Position numbers and translations under genes: made by a program
The notes under the pieces: generated by a model
Database searches by the model: none
What the model was told of the DNA's origin: nothing
The model's input: only the letters and a program-made list of their open reading frames with translations
In this document: in pieces, positions 32,308-39,173 of the stretch
How positions within the stretch are numbered: the stretch's first letter is position 1
Layout of the letters: every line of letters starts with the position of its first letter
Virus record (IMG/VR): IMGVR_UViG_3300017990_000023
Location: 1-47,829 of that record
Length of the DNA stretch: 47,829 nt
Direction: 5' to 3' (one strand)
Origin: a virus

Positions 32308-33304
32308 GTTCCGAGATCAGAGACGCCTGACGGTAATCAAGCAGGCTGACCAGATCCTACGAGCTTACGCTAAGGACGGTGACGATCTAACGCTGCGACA
32401 ACTCTACTACCAGTTCATCGCCAGGGACTTGTTCCCGAGCGACTGGGTCGACAAGAAGACCGGCTCGAAGAACTGCGATGCCAACTACGACCGGCTCGGG
32501 GACATCATCGCCTCGGGTCGTCTGATGGGCATGATCGACTGGAAGCACATTGTCGATCGTGGCCGCCGGCTTCGTAGCCTGAGCCACTGGTGGGGAGCTG
32601 CCGCGATCATCCAGAGTGCATCCAAGTGGTTCAACCTGGACCTCTGGGAGAACCAGGAGCGCCGGATCGAGTGCTGGGTCGAGAAGGACGCCTTGATCGG
32701 CGTGCTCGAAACCGTCTGCACCCAGAACGACGTGCCCTACTATAGCTCCCGAGGCTACAACTCCTGGACCGAGATCTGGGAGGCGAGCCAGCGGGTGGTC
32801 AAGCGTTGGAGCGAGGACGGCCAGCCCACGACCATCTTGTACCTGTCAGACCATGACCCAAGCGGCATGGACCTGACACGGGACACCAAGGACAAGCTCG
32901 AAGGGTTGGTCGGTGCTCATCTCAACAACGAAGATGTCGACGACGTCCTGGAGGTCAAGCGGATCGCTCTGACCCAGGACCAGATCGACGAGTACGACCC
33001 GCCGCCGCAGCCGGCCAAGCAGTCCGACGCCAGATTCATCAGGTACGTCAACGAGACGGGCCTCGACGAGTCCTGGGAGTTGGATGCTCTCGAACCGTCT
33101 GTCATGCGAGAACTGATCCAGAGCGAGATCGACCAGCTCAAGGATCAGAAGCGATGGGACAAGGACACCGCCGAGGAGGTGAAGATACGGAAGCTCCTCG
33201 CAAAGGCCGCCGACAACTGGGACAAGCTCGAACCTGTCCTCACCGGCGAGTCGAAGATCATCAAGATGAAAGGAAAAAAGAAGGATGACGGTGAAAGTTC
33301 GTAG
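32279..33304 (+). CDS. Topo VI-A/Spo11-like (Mini-A type) Toprim protein, 341 aa
   Basis: The N-terminal winged-helix region carries TLRQLYYQFIARDLF, with Tyr43/Tyr44 in the position of the DNA-cleaving tyrosine of Topo VI-A and Spo11. A Toprim domain follows, with E135 (CWVEKDAL) and D191-x-D193 (YLSDHDPSGMDL). That order of 5Y-CAP domain then Toprim is the Topo VI-A/Spo11 arrangement. No TopoVI-B-type GHKL ATPase gene is visible in the window, as in the standalone Mini-A proteins of some phages and plasmids. It may nick or break DNA or be a nuclease-like relic. Confidence in the fold is good, in activity moderate. Confidence 0.75.
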   Translation: MPRLKYQDIKFRDQRRLTVIKQADQILRAYAKDGDDLTLRQLYYQFIARDLFPSDWVDKKTGSKNCDANYDRLGDIIASGRLMGMIDWKHIVDRGRRLRSLSHWWGAAAIIQSASKWFNLDLWENQERRIECWVEKDALIGVLETVCTQNDVPYYSSRGYNSWTEIWEASQRVVKRWSEDGQPTTILYLSDHDPSGMDLTRDTKDKLEGLVGAHLNNEDVDDVLEVKRIALTQDQIDEYDPPPQPAKQSDARFIRYVNETGLDESWELDALEPSVMRELIQSEIDQLKDQKRWDKDTAEEVKIRKLLAKAADNWDKLEPVLTGESKIIKMKGKKKDDGESS

Positions 33305-34205
33305 CAATGTTCCGCTGGTATCTGGAACCAACAAGCATCCCCAGGTGCGCAAGATTCCAATGAAGGGCGTGAAAGCGAAGCCAAACTTCCCTATGCACGG
33401 TGTGCCGGAAAAGATCACGGTACACGAGGGAGACTTTGTCGCCTATATCGAGAGGACCTACACGGCAGGCCACGAGGGCGATCCGGAGCACTGCCATCAG
33501 CATCATCGGCTGGCCAGGGTGTTCGCGATCGCCCATACGGACGGGTGTGGTGAAGAGCTGAAGCCTCTTCACTTGGCCGTCATCACTGTCGACGAGGCGT
33601 TCAAGTTTGCCTACCTGCGGCTCATCGACGCCAGAGACGTCTGCGGCGCCACCGAGCAGCACGAGCCGCTCCCACGCTGGTTCTTTGGCGGGGACTTCAA
33701 CATCCAGCAGGCCGAGAGGATCTTGCGGATGCACCATTACGGCTCGCTCAACAACCGTTTTCTCGGGGAGCACCTGGACGCCGCTGACAACCTGGTGTAT
33801 GCCCGCACTCAGCAGGCTTACAGGTCTGTGTTCGTCTTTGACGACAAGGGCGTGCCCAGGATGCTCCAGCAATGCGAGAAGGACTTCGAGGACTGGTTGC
33901 TCGGCGAGGGCTTTACTCCCGGCAAGCAGCTAATCCCTGAGAGCGGCAAGGAGGGCGTGAGCAGCCGGAGGTGCGCGGAGTGTGGTGAGGATACCGGTCA
34001 CCTCTGGTCGGAGCTGATCGAGAGGGACAAACCGGAAGGCGAGCGTGCTGTCGTCTTCTACCATCGGAAGTGCGCGGATGAGATATTCCATGTGACGCAC
34101 GCTTACAATCTGCTAAGATGGTTCTTCGAGAAGAACATGATTCTCCAGCAGGAGATCGTGCGAATCGAGGACCACGCCAACCGTATAGGGAGGGTAATCA
34201 AGTGA
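33285..34205 (+). CDS. Hypothetical protein with Cys-rich C-terminus, 306 aa
   Basis: It overlaps the Topo-like gene by 20 bases. A His-rich stretch (GDPEHCHQHHRLARV) around residue 70 and CAECGEDTGH followed by YHRKCAD in the C-terminal third may each bind zinc. The final helix (RWFFEKNMILQQEIVRIEDH) looks like a coiled coil. I recognise no family. Confidence 0.55.
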   Translation: MTVKVRSNVPLVSGTNKHPQVRKIPMKGVKAKPNFPMHGVPEKITVHEGDFVAYIERTYTAGHEGDPEHCHQHHRLARVFAIAHTDGCGEELKPLHLAVITVDEAFKFAYLRLIDARDVCGATEQHEPLPRWFFGGDFNIQQAERILRMHHYGSLNNRFLGEHLDAADNLVYARTQQAYRSVFVFDDKGVPRMLQQCEKDFEDWLLGEGFTPGKQLIPESGKEGVSSRRCAECGEDTGHLWSELIERDKPEGERAVVFYHRKCADEIFHVTHAYNLLRWFFEKNMILQQEIVRIEDHANRIGRVIK

Positions 34206-34429
34206 CCCCGTTATTTGCCTGGTTTGCACCAGGACCCGTAGAAATCACGATCATCGGGATCATCGCGATCCTGCTGTTCGGAAACCGCGTGCCCAAGCTG
34301 GCACGGTCCCTGGGCTCGTCGATCGTCGAGTTCAAGAAAGGAATCTCCGGGGTCACCGAAGACACGAAGGAGATCGTGGAAGAACTGGACTCGGCGGGTA
34401 AGGCTGCCAAGGAGGCAGTGGACTCTTGA
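34202..34429 (+). CDS. tatA: TatA-family protein, 75 aa
   Basis: A complete TatA: a short periplasmic N-terminus, a transmembrane helix of about 16 residues (PVEITIIGIIAILLF, with polar Glu14), the F26-G27 hinge, P31, and an amphipathic helix (ARSLGSSIVEFKKGISG, residues 34-50). A charged soluble tail then fits TatA length. Cellular TatA forms the pore of the twin-arginine translocase. It sits among nucleic-acid genes in an overlapping operon (GTG at 34202 overlaps the previous stop), so it belongs to the phage transcript. No TatC is present and I saw no twin-arginine signal peptide in the window. It resembles planctomycetal TatA. Confidence 0.85.
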   Translation: MTPLFAWFAPGPVEITIIGIIAILLFGNRVPKLARSLGSSIVEFKKGISGVTEDTKEIVEELDSAGKAAKEAVDS

Positions 34430-34710
34430 CCGAATACGAACCTGCCATCCCGAAGGGTGGCCGTCTTACCCATGCCAAGATCAAGGGCGGATGGGCCGCC
34501 ATGTGCGGCTACGCCCCCAGCGCCCCGAATCGCTTCCAGATGAAAGACCGATCCGGGTGGAGAACCTGGATTCACGCCAACCATAAAGGCATTACATGCG
34601 CGAAATGTCTTGCCAAGATCGAGAAGGAGAAACAGTGTCAATCCGAGAGCAAATCGAAGCCAAGCTCAAAAAGGAGCACGTCCCGCAAGCGGCGATCGAC
34701 GCAGCATTAG
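34426..34710 (+). CDS. Small basic hypothetical protein, 94 aa
   Basis: A TTG start at 34426 overlaps the TatA stop. The product has one CxxC (TCAKCLAK) with a preceding Cys and Trp residues (GGWAAMCG), which could form a small zinc finger, then a Ser/Lys/Arg tail. The tail lies in the 76 bases overlapping the next gene, so it may be partly passive. The start codon is inferred from coupling and is uncertain. Confidence 0.45.
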   Translation: MTEYEPAIPKGGRLTHAKIKGGWAAMCGYAPSAPNRFQMKDRSGWRTWIHANHKGITCAKCLAKIEKEKQCQSESKSKPSSKRSTSRKRRSTQH

Positions 34711-34937
34711 TGCTGTGCGATGACCTCGCCAAGTCCGAGGTGTTCAAGGGCCAGGAGGTCAGGGTCGAGCCCGGCCCGGTCTACACCCGAGTTCACGTCG
34801 GCGATATGGAAGTTGCGATCGACTTGGAGGGCCACTTCTACCTCCAGTTCGTCTTGCCGGAGGCTGGCGTGATGATGGCCATCCTGGAGTGGTGGGAGGG
34901 CCACAGCGACGAGTGGAAGGAGGGTGCCGGTGAGTGA
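34635..34937 (+). CDS. Small acidic hypothetical protein, 100 aa
   Basis: GTG 34635 follows GAGAAGGAGAAACA, which sets the start. The product begins with a helix (MSIREQIEAKLKKEHVP) and continues as a beta-rich domain (VYTRVHVGDMEVAIDLEGHF). There is no recognisable motif. It overlaps the next gene by 8 bases. Confidence 0.5.
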   Translation: MSIREQIEAKLKKEHVPQAAIDAALVLCDDLAKSEVFKGQEVRVEPGPVYTRVHVGDMEVAIDLEGHFYLQFVLPEAGVMMAILEWWEGHSDEWKEGAGE

Positions 34938-35460
34938 CGGCCAACGACCAACCTCCCTGCAAGCCCGGTTGTCCGAGAACGACCCGAGGCTCTACAACGT
35001 CAACCGGGACGTAGCCCACAACTTCGAGTATGTCGCCAACCTGGTTGCTGGCAGGCTCGAAGACGGGCTGTGGCCCGAGCTGGATCACCTGGTGCGTAAG
35101 CACAACATCAGCATGGATGACCTCGGCGAAGCATGCCAAGCTTTCTGCCTGTTCATTGGAGCAGGCGTGGAGCAGTCCAACGACATGCAGGAAGCCCTGG
35201 ACGAGTCCGGCTGGTTCAAGGTGAAGCCGGCGGCCCAGGTCGCCTTGATGGCCACACTGGGCACCGTGATCCTGGGGATGCACTTCTCCGGGGTCCGAGA
35301 AGCAACCCTCAACGGCGAGGGGCCGGCGGCAACGCTGTCCCAGGTAGCCGCACGAGGGAAAGAAACCGCAGACTACCTGGCCATGCCGAGGTGGAAGCGG
35401 TGGTTCTCTCGACGATTCAAGAGAATCAAGAAGGCTTTTGCAATACTCCGAGGACGATGA
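34930..35460 (+). CDS. Hypothetical protein with one hydrophobic helix, 176 aa
   Basis: GTG 34930 is preferred to GTG 34924 because GGAGG then sits at usable spacing. Residues ~100-120 (PAAQVALMATLGTVILGMHF) are hydrophobic enough for a single membrane helix or buried helix. The C-terminus is strongly basic (RWKRWFSRRFKRIKKA). Such a layout could be a membrane-associated protein, and it lies three genes after TatA. No family is recognised. Confidence 0.55.
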   Translation: MSDGQRPTSLQARLSENDPRLYNVNRDVAHNFEYVANLVAGRLEDGLWPELDHLVRKHNISMDDLGEACQAFCLFIGAGVEQSNDMQEALDESGWFKVKPAAQVALMATLGTVILGMHFSGVREATLNGEGPAATLSQVAARGKETADYLAMPRWKRWFSRRFKRIKKAFAILRGR

Positions 35461-36470
35461 AACGAAACCAGAGTTTACGCATGATTATCAATCACTGGGG
35501 TCCCGAGTTCACCAAACTCTACGGCCACGTCTTCCCGGAGAACTACATCGCATTCGACTGTGAGTTCTCCGGACCCACCGAGAAGGACCTCGTGTTTGAA
35601 ATAGGGCATACCCTGGTAGTAGGCTGCCGGGTCGTCGACCAGCTCAACATCGTTCTTGATTGGTCGCTCGATCCCACGGTTCCGGACCACTGGATACGCG
35701 GAGCGATCGGTAGGATCACCCAGAAGATGCTCCACCGAGGCGATAGATGGCGTGTCCAGTGGGACGTGATGAAGCGTGAGGGTATTCACCCCAAGAAGGC
35801 TCTCGACTTCTACTACAAGCTGTTCGACGTGGCGCTCGATAAGGGCTATCCTCTCGTGGGCCACAACGTCTGGCACTCCGAAGTGAAGGTTATGCAGAAC
35901 CAGTTCGAGGGCACGCTGGACGTGTCCTATCCGTTCGAGGAGCTGATGATCTTCGACACCGGCGCCATCGTCAAAGCGACGAAGGCGTTGGAGGAGGGAG
36001 ACGAGAAGATCCGGAGCCGTGCCAAGGGCTGGCTGCCCCTACCCGGGGACTCGCTGAAGGATTACTTCCAGCGGTGTATTCATGCCCAAGCGCCGGGGAT
36101 CTTGTGGAACCTCGGCCAGGCGATCAGGGATTACGACCTGCATACGGAGTACGGCCTGGACATGTCGAACCAGCACCAGGCCCAGTTCGACTCGCAGCTC
36201 TGCGTGTACCTCATGGAGGAGTTCCGTAGCAGAATCACCCGTACCAACAAGGATGAGAATCCTTTTCAAAGCCCCGAGACGTTCCAGCGGACCTTCAACG
36301 AGCAGATGGCGAAGAAGAAGCTCGCGAAGGAGAAGCGGGATCGTGCAAAGCTCGCTCGGGAGCAAGAGAAAGAGAACGAGTGGGCACAGGAAGTCGCGGA
36401 GGTAAACGAGCGCCCTTCCAAGAAGAAGAAGTTCAAACGACCCAAGGGAAGGAGACAGCGGGTGGTATGA
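35457..36470 (+). CDS. DEDDh 3'-5' exonuclease (DnaQ-like), 337 aa
   Basis: RNase H-fold exonuclease motifs: ExoI IAFDCEFSG (D34, E36), an ExoII region in YPLVGHNVWHSEVKVM, and ExoIII HQAQFD (about residue 240), giving the DEDDh type. The usual ExoII Asp is not obvious, since the strand reads HSEV, so the activity should be treated as probable. The C-terminal ~70 residues are a charged coiled coil with a Lys-rich end. ATG 35457 overlaps the previous stop. It is followed by the RuvC-like gene with overlapping stop and start. Confidence 0.75.
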   Translation: MKRNQSLRMIINHWGPEFTKLYGHVFPENYIAFDCEFSGPTEKDLVFEIGHTLVVGCRVVDQLNIVLDWSLDPTVPDHWIRGAIGRITQKMLHRGDRWRVQWDVMKREGIHPKKALDFYYKLFDVALDKGYPLVGHNVWHSEVKVMQNQFEGTLDVSYPFEELMIFDTGAIVKATKALEEGDEKIRSRAKGWLPLPGDSLKDYFQRCIHAQAPGILWNLGQAIRDYDLHTEYGLDMSNQHQAQFDSQLCVYLMEEFRSRITRTNKDENPFQSPETFQRTFNEQMAKKKLAKEKRDRAKLAREQEKENEWAQEVAEVNERPSKKKKFKRPKGRRQRVV

Positions 36471-37213
36471 AGAAACGTCCTAAGAAGAAAAGGCCATCCA
36501 AGCAGGACAAAGACTTGATGGCCGGCGTGGAGAAGAAGCCCCCACCTAAGAAGCCCAAGAAGAAAAAGAAGCCAGCAACGCCCAAGGGTAAGGAGCTGGC
36601 CGAGCTGGAGAAGAACACCCAGTCCACTCCGGATCGGGAAGACCAGCTTGCAAGGCTGGAGGGGTTCTTCGTGTCGGTCGACGACACCACCCCAATGATC
36701 TTCGCCGGCATCGACCCGGGCATGGAGGGAGCGCTCGGGTTTATCCACCCGACCGACAACAAGCAAACCATTGCTATCGACATCCCTTCAACGATGTTCG
36801 AGACCTCTAAGAAAACGAAGAGCGGCAAGGGCAAGAGGAAGCGGTCTGTCTACGACTACGGTCGTATCAACCAATACTTCGATGTCATCGAGCCCCATGC
36901 CGGTAAGATTCAGCTATGCTTGGAGCAGGGCCAGACCCGGGCGACCGACAACGGTATCACCGGGCTGGCCGTGGGCATTGGCTACGGTATGTGGCCGCTC
37001 TTCCTGCTGAGGATGGGTATCTCGTGTCACGAGGTCGTTCCGACCGTCTGGAAGGGAAAGATGAATCTATGGAAGAAGGACAAGGAGTTCTCACGGTTGT
37101 ACGCCCAACGGCTATTCCCGTCAGCTCCGTTGTTCAACAAGTGCCATCACAACCGGGCCGAGGCCCTGTTATTGGCGGAGTATCTAAGGAGGCTACATGT
37201 TTCTGACTCCTAA
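36467..37213 (+). CDS. RuvC-like Holliday junction resolvase with lysine-rich N-terminus, 248 aa
   Basis: The first ~40 residues are Lys/Pro-rich (KKPPPKKPKKKKKP). The RNase H-like core follows: a first Asp in AGIDPGMEGALGF (about residue 80), a Glu in LCLEQGQ (about 151), and the last motif in HNRAEALLLAEY (about 226). This matches RuvC family nucleases that cut four-way junctions. It would resolve recombination intermediates left by the RecA-like and UvsW-like proteins. It overlaps the next gene by 17 bases. Confidence 0.78.
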   Translation: MKKRPKKKRPSKQDKDLMAGVEKKPPPKKPKKKKKPATPKGKELAELEKNTQSTPDREDQLARLEGFFVSVDDTTPMIFAGIDPGMEGALGFIHPTDNKQTIAIDIPSTMFETSKKTKSGKGKRKRSVYDYGRINQYFDVIEPHAGKIQLCLEQGQTRATDNGITGLAVGIGYGMWPLFLLRMGISCHEVVPTVWKGKMNLWKKDKEFSRLYAQRLFPSAPLFNKCHHNRAEALLLAEYLRRLHVSDS

Positions 37214-37877
37214 GAAACAAGGAAAGGTGTATAAGCATGCACGGAGCAACCTCATCCACTTCCTCGGCACGGACGCGGAGACTCATCGGGTGTGCCTCTT
37301 TTGGGCTTACTTTGGCCTGCTTGCCCTTGCTCGTGCCGGGCTGCGGGGTGTTCTGCAAGCAGGATCGTGTTCCTGGATCATGGTCCCCGAAGAAGAAGTT
37401 GCGACCGCCGACCCAAACTCGTTCTCGATGGTCTGGGACCCGGACGATCCGCTTAGCAAAACCGCGATGTCGGAGGGGCGTCTCCCGGAGATGCACTGCT
37501 GGCTGGCAACGACGGGGCCGAAAGACGACTACCGACCAGCAGACGAGTGGGAGATAGTCGATCTTGCCGCCGGCCAGATCCCGAAGATGGCTGCCGAGTT
37601 TGACCTGGAGTGGCGGGGCAAGCTGCCACCGCAATACTTCTGGTGCAAACAAGGGCAGATGGAAGGTTGCATCTATGAACCGAACCGTGAAGCGACTCTG
37701 TTCGCTGACGGGTTGCTGAAACAACTTGTTGACCAAGGAAAGCTACCCCATGTCTCGGAAATCCTCCAAAGGGAAAGAGCAAATAAAACTGGCAAGACAA
37801 ACAGTCTACAAAGGGGACTGTCTAAGCGTCGTGCAAAAGCGCTGCAAAAAAGGAACCGTCGATCTCGTCGTAGCTGA
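37197..37877 (+). CDS. Hypothetical protein, 226 aa
   Basis: The last 42 codons overlap the DNA methyltransferase gene by 128 bases, out of frame, and read as a basic low-complexity tail (SKRRAKALQKRNRRSRRS). The body has a hydrophobic patch (FWAYFGLLALARAG) and several Cys. It may be membrane-peripheral. No function is recognised. Confidence 0.5.
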   Translation: MFLTPKKQGKVYKHARSNLIHFLGTDAETHRVCLFWAYFGLLALARAGLRGVLQAGSCSWIMVPEEEVATADPNSFSMVWDPDDPLSKTAMSEGRLPEMHCWLATTGPKDDYRPADEWEIVDLAAGQIPKMAAEFDLEWRGKLPPQYFWCKQGQMEGCIYEPNREATLFADGLLKQLVDQGKLPHVSEILQRERANKTGKTNSLQRGLSKRRAKALQKRNRRSRRS

Positions 37878-38607
37878 CCCGCCCTACAACATGGGTAAGA
37901 ACTACGAGGCGTACAGCGACAACAAGAAGGTCGACCATTACATCGGATGGCTCTGGGATCGCCTGGGTGAGATCCACATTGCAATGCGGCCTGGCGGCGC
38001 GTTCTTCCTGTTCATCAACGACGGCCTGGTGAGCGAAGTGGACATGGCCGTCAAGAGCTTGGCAACTGGACCGAACCGCTTCTACAAGAAGAGTCACATC
38101 GTGTGGCACTACACGTTCGGCCAGCACCACTCCAAGAACTTCACCCCGTCACACACGCATATCCTCTACTACGTGAAGGGGAGGAAGAACATCACCTTCA
38201 ACGATGAACCGATCCGCCATGCGTCGGCTCGGCAAGTGAAATATAACGACAAGCGTGCCAACCCCAAGGGACGCTTGCCCGATAATACCTGGGTGATATT
38301 CCCAGAACTCATGCCAGAAGCCTTCGATCCCGCAGGCGATACCTGGCTGGCATCCAGGGTGTGTGGAACGTACAACGAAAGAGAACGCCACTCGCCCAAC
38401 CAACTCCCGGAGCCCCTCGTTCAACGGATCGTTGAAGTCAGCTCCAACGTAGGTGATATAGTGATCGACCCGTTTCTCGGGTCGGGTACAACCGGTGCAG
38501 TCTGTGCCACCCTTGGCCGTAACTTCATCGGTTGTGATCTCAGCCCGACTTGTGTGGCTGAAAGCAGAAAGAGGATCAAGAGTGCCCGCGCCAAGATTCA
38601 AGATTGA
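37750..38607 (+). CDS. Beta-class DNA amino-methyltransferase, 285 aa
   Basis: The catalytic motif DPPY (ADPPYNMG, about residue 43) comes before the SAM motif DPFLGSGTT (about 240), the order of beta-class N6-adenine/N4-cytosine methyltransferases. The region between holds the target-recognition domain. No restriction enzyme is adjacent, so it is probably a solitary methyltransferase that protects or regulates phage DNA. ATG 37750 follows AAGGAAAGCTACCCC; the upstream frame to 37726 is less likely. The start lies inside the preceding gene. Confidence 0.88.
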   Translation: MSRKSSKGKEQIKLARQTVYKGDCLSVVQKRCKKGTVDLVVADPPYNMGKNYEAYSDNKKVDHYIGWLWDRLGEIHIAMRPGGAFFLFINDGLVSEVDMAVKSLATGPNRFYKKSHIVWHYTFGQHHSKNFTPSHTHILYYVKGRKNITFNDEPIRHASARQVKYNDKRANPKGRLPDNTWVIFPELMPEAFDPAGDTWLASRVCGTYNERERHSPNQLPEPLVQRIVEVSSNVGDIVIDPFLGSGTTGAVCATLGRNFIGCDLSPTCVAESRKRIKSARAKIQD

Positions 38608-38824
38608 CGAACGCCGGCGGGTACGGCGCCGTCTCAAGACTCAAGGAGGCTCGGATGTCGAAGCGAATGAAGTCCTTAGGATCGTAGAGATCATCCCTAT
38701 TGGCCAAAAGAACCCTTCGTATCTTTACATACTCGTAAGAGCCGAAGTGGAGGAACCCAGCAGCCACGACAAGGTTGCGCTGAAACACCGAGAGGTGATG
38801 AACCAGACATGCCAGTTGTCATAG
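38582..38824 (+). CDS. Small basic hypothetical protein, 80 aa
   Basis: GTG 38582 follows AAAGAGGATCAAGA and overlaps the methyltransferase end by 26 bases. The N-terminus is very basic (MPAPRFKIDERRRVRRRLK) and the rest is a short beta-rich domain (VLRIVEIIPIGQKNPSYLYI). Nucleic-acid binding is plausible. No family is recognised. Confidence 0.5.
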   Translation: MPAPRFKIDERRRVRRRLKTQGGSDVEANEVLRIVEIIPIGQKNPSYLYILVRAEVEEPSSHDKVALKHREVMNQTCQLS

Positions 38825-39147
38825 CAAGCTTCGAGGTCATCGTTGCCGAATCGACAGGCGATGACAAGGCACCACGGGTGCAAGAGAGGATGATCTGGGC
38901 CGGGGGCACCAAAGCTCTCGGCCTAATCCGTGCGGTAGTTGAAACGGTCAAGACGGGTAACTCAACCTACCTGTGCGACCCCAACAAGCCGCAGTTCAAG
39001 TTCGAGAAGAAGCCGAGCGGCAAGATCCAGGTGCTCAAGCGAAAGCGGGGCAGGCTGGAGGACGCAACGCTGGCGGATCTGCCGGCCCACGCTCTGTGGG
39101 GCTTGCAGGAACTCTTCCCAGACACGATAACCGAGATGTTCGAGTAG
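38809..39147 (+). CDS. Hypothetical protein, 112 aa
   Basis: It starts inside the previous gene (16-base overlap). The product is a small alpha/beta protein with a Lys-rich strand (PSGKIQVLKRKRGRLED). I recognise no motif. The stop is 2 bases before the palindrome at 39150. Confidence 0.5.
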   Translation: MPVVIASFEVIVAESTGDDKAPRVQERMIWAGGTKALGLIRAVVETVKTGNSTYLCDPNKPQFKFEKKPSGKIQVLKRKRGRLEDATLADLPAHALWGLQELFPDTITEMFE

Positions 39148-39149
39148 AG

Positions 39150-39167
39150 TTCAAAACCATTTTTGAG
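39150..39167. promoter_or_regulatory. 18-base palindromic site, copy 3
   Basis: TTCAAAACCATTTTTGAG matches the minus-strand reading of copy 1 at 17 of 18 positions. It ends 6 bases before ATG 39174 and provides the only purine-rich sequence (GAGATTG) that could act as its ribosome binding site. If the RNA folds, the hairpin would mask that site. Confidence 0.6.
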
Positions 39168-39173
39168 ATTGAT

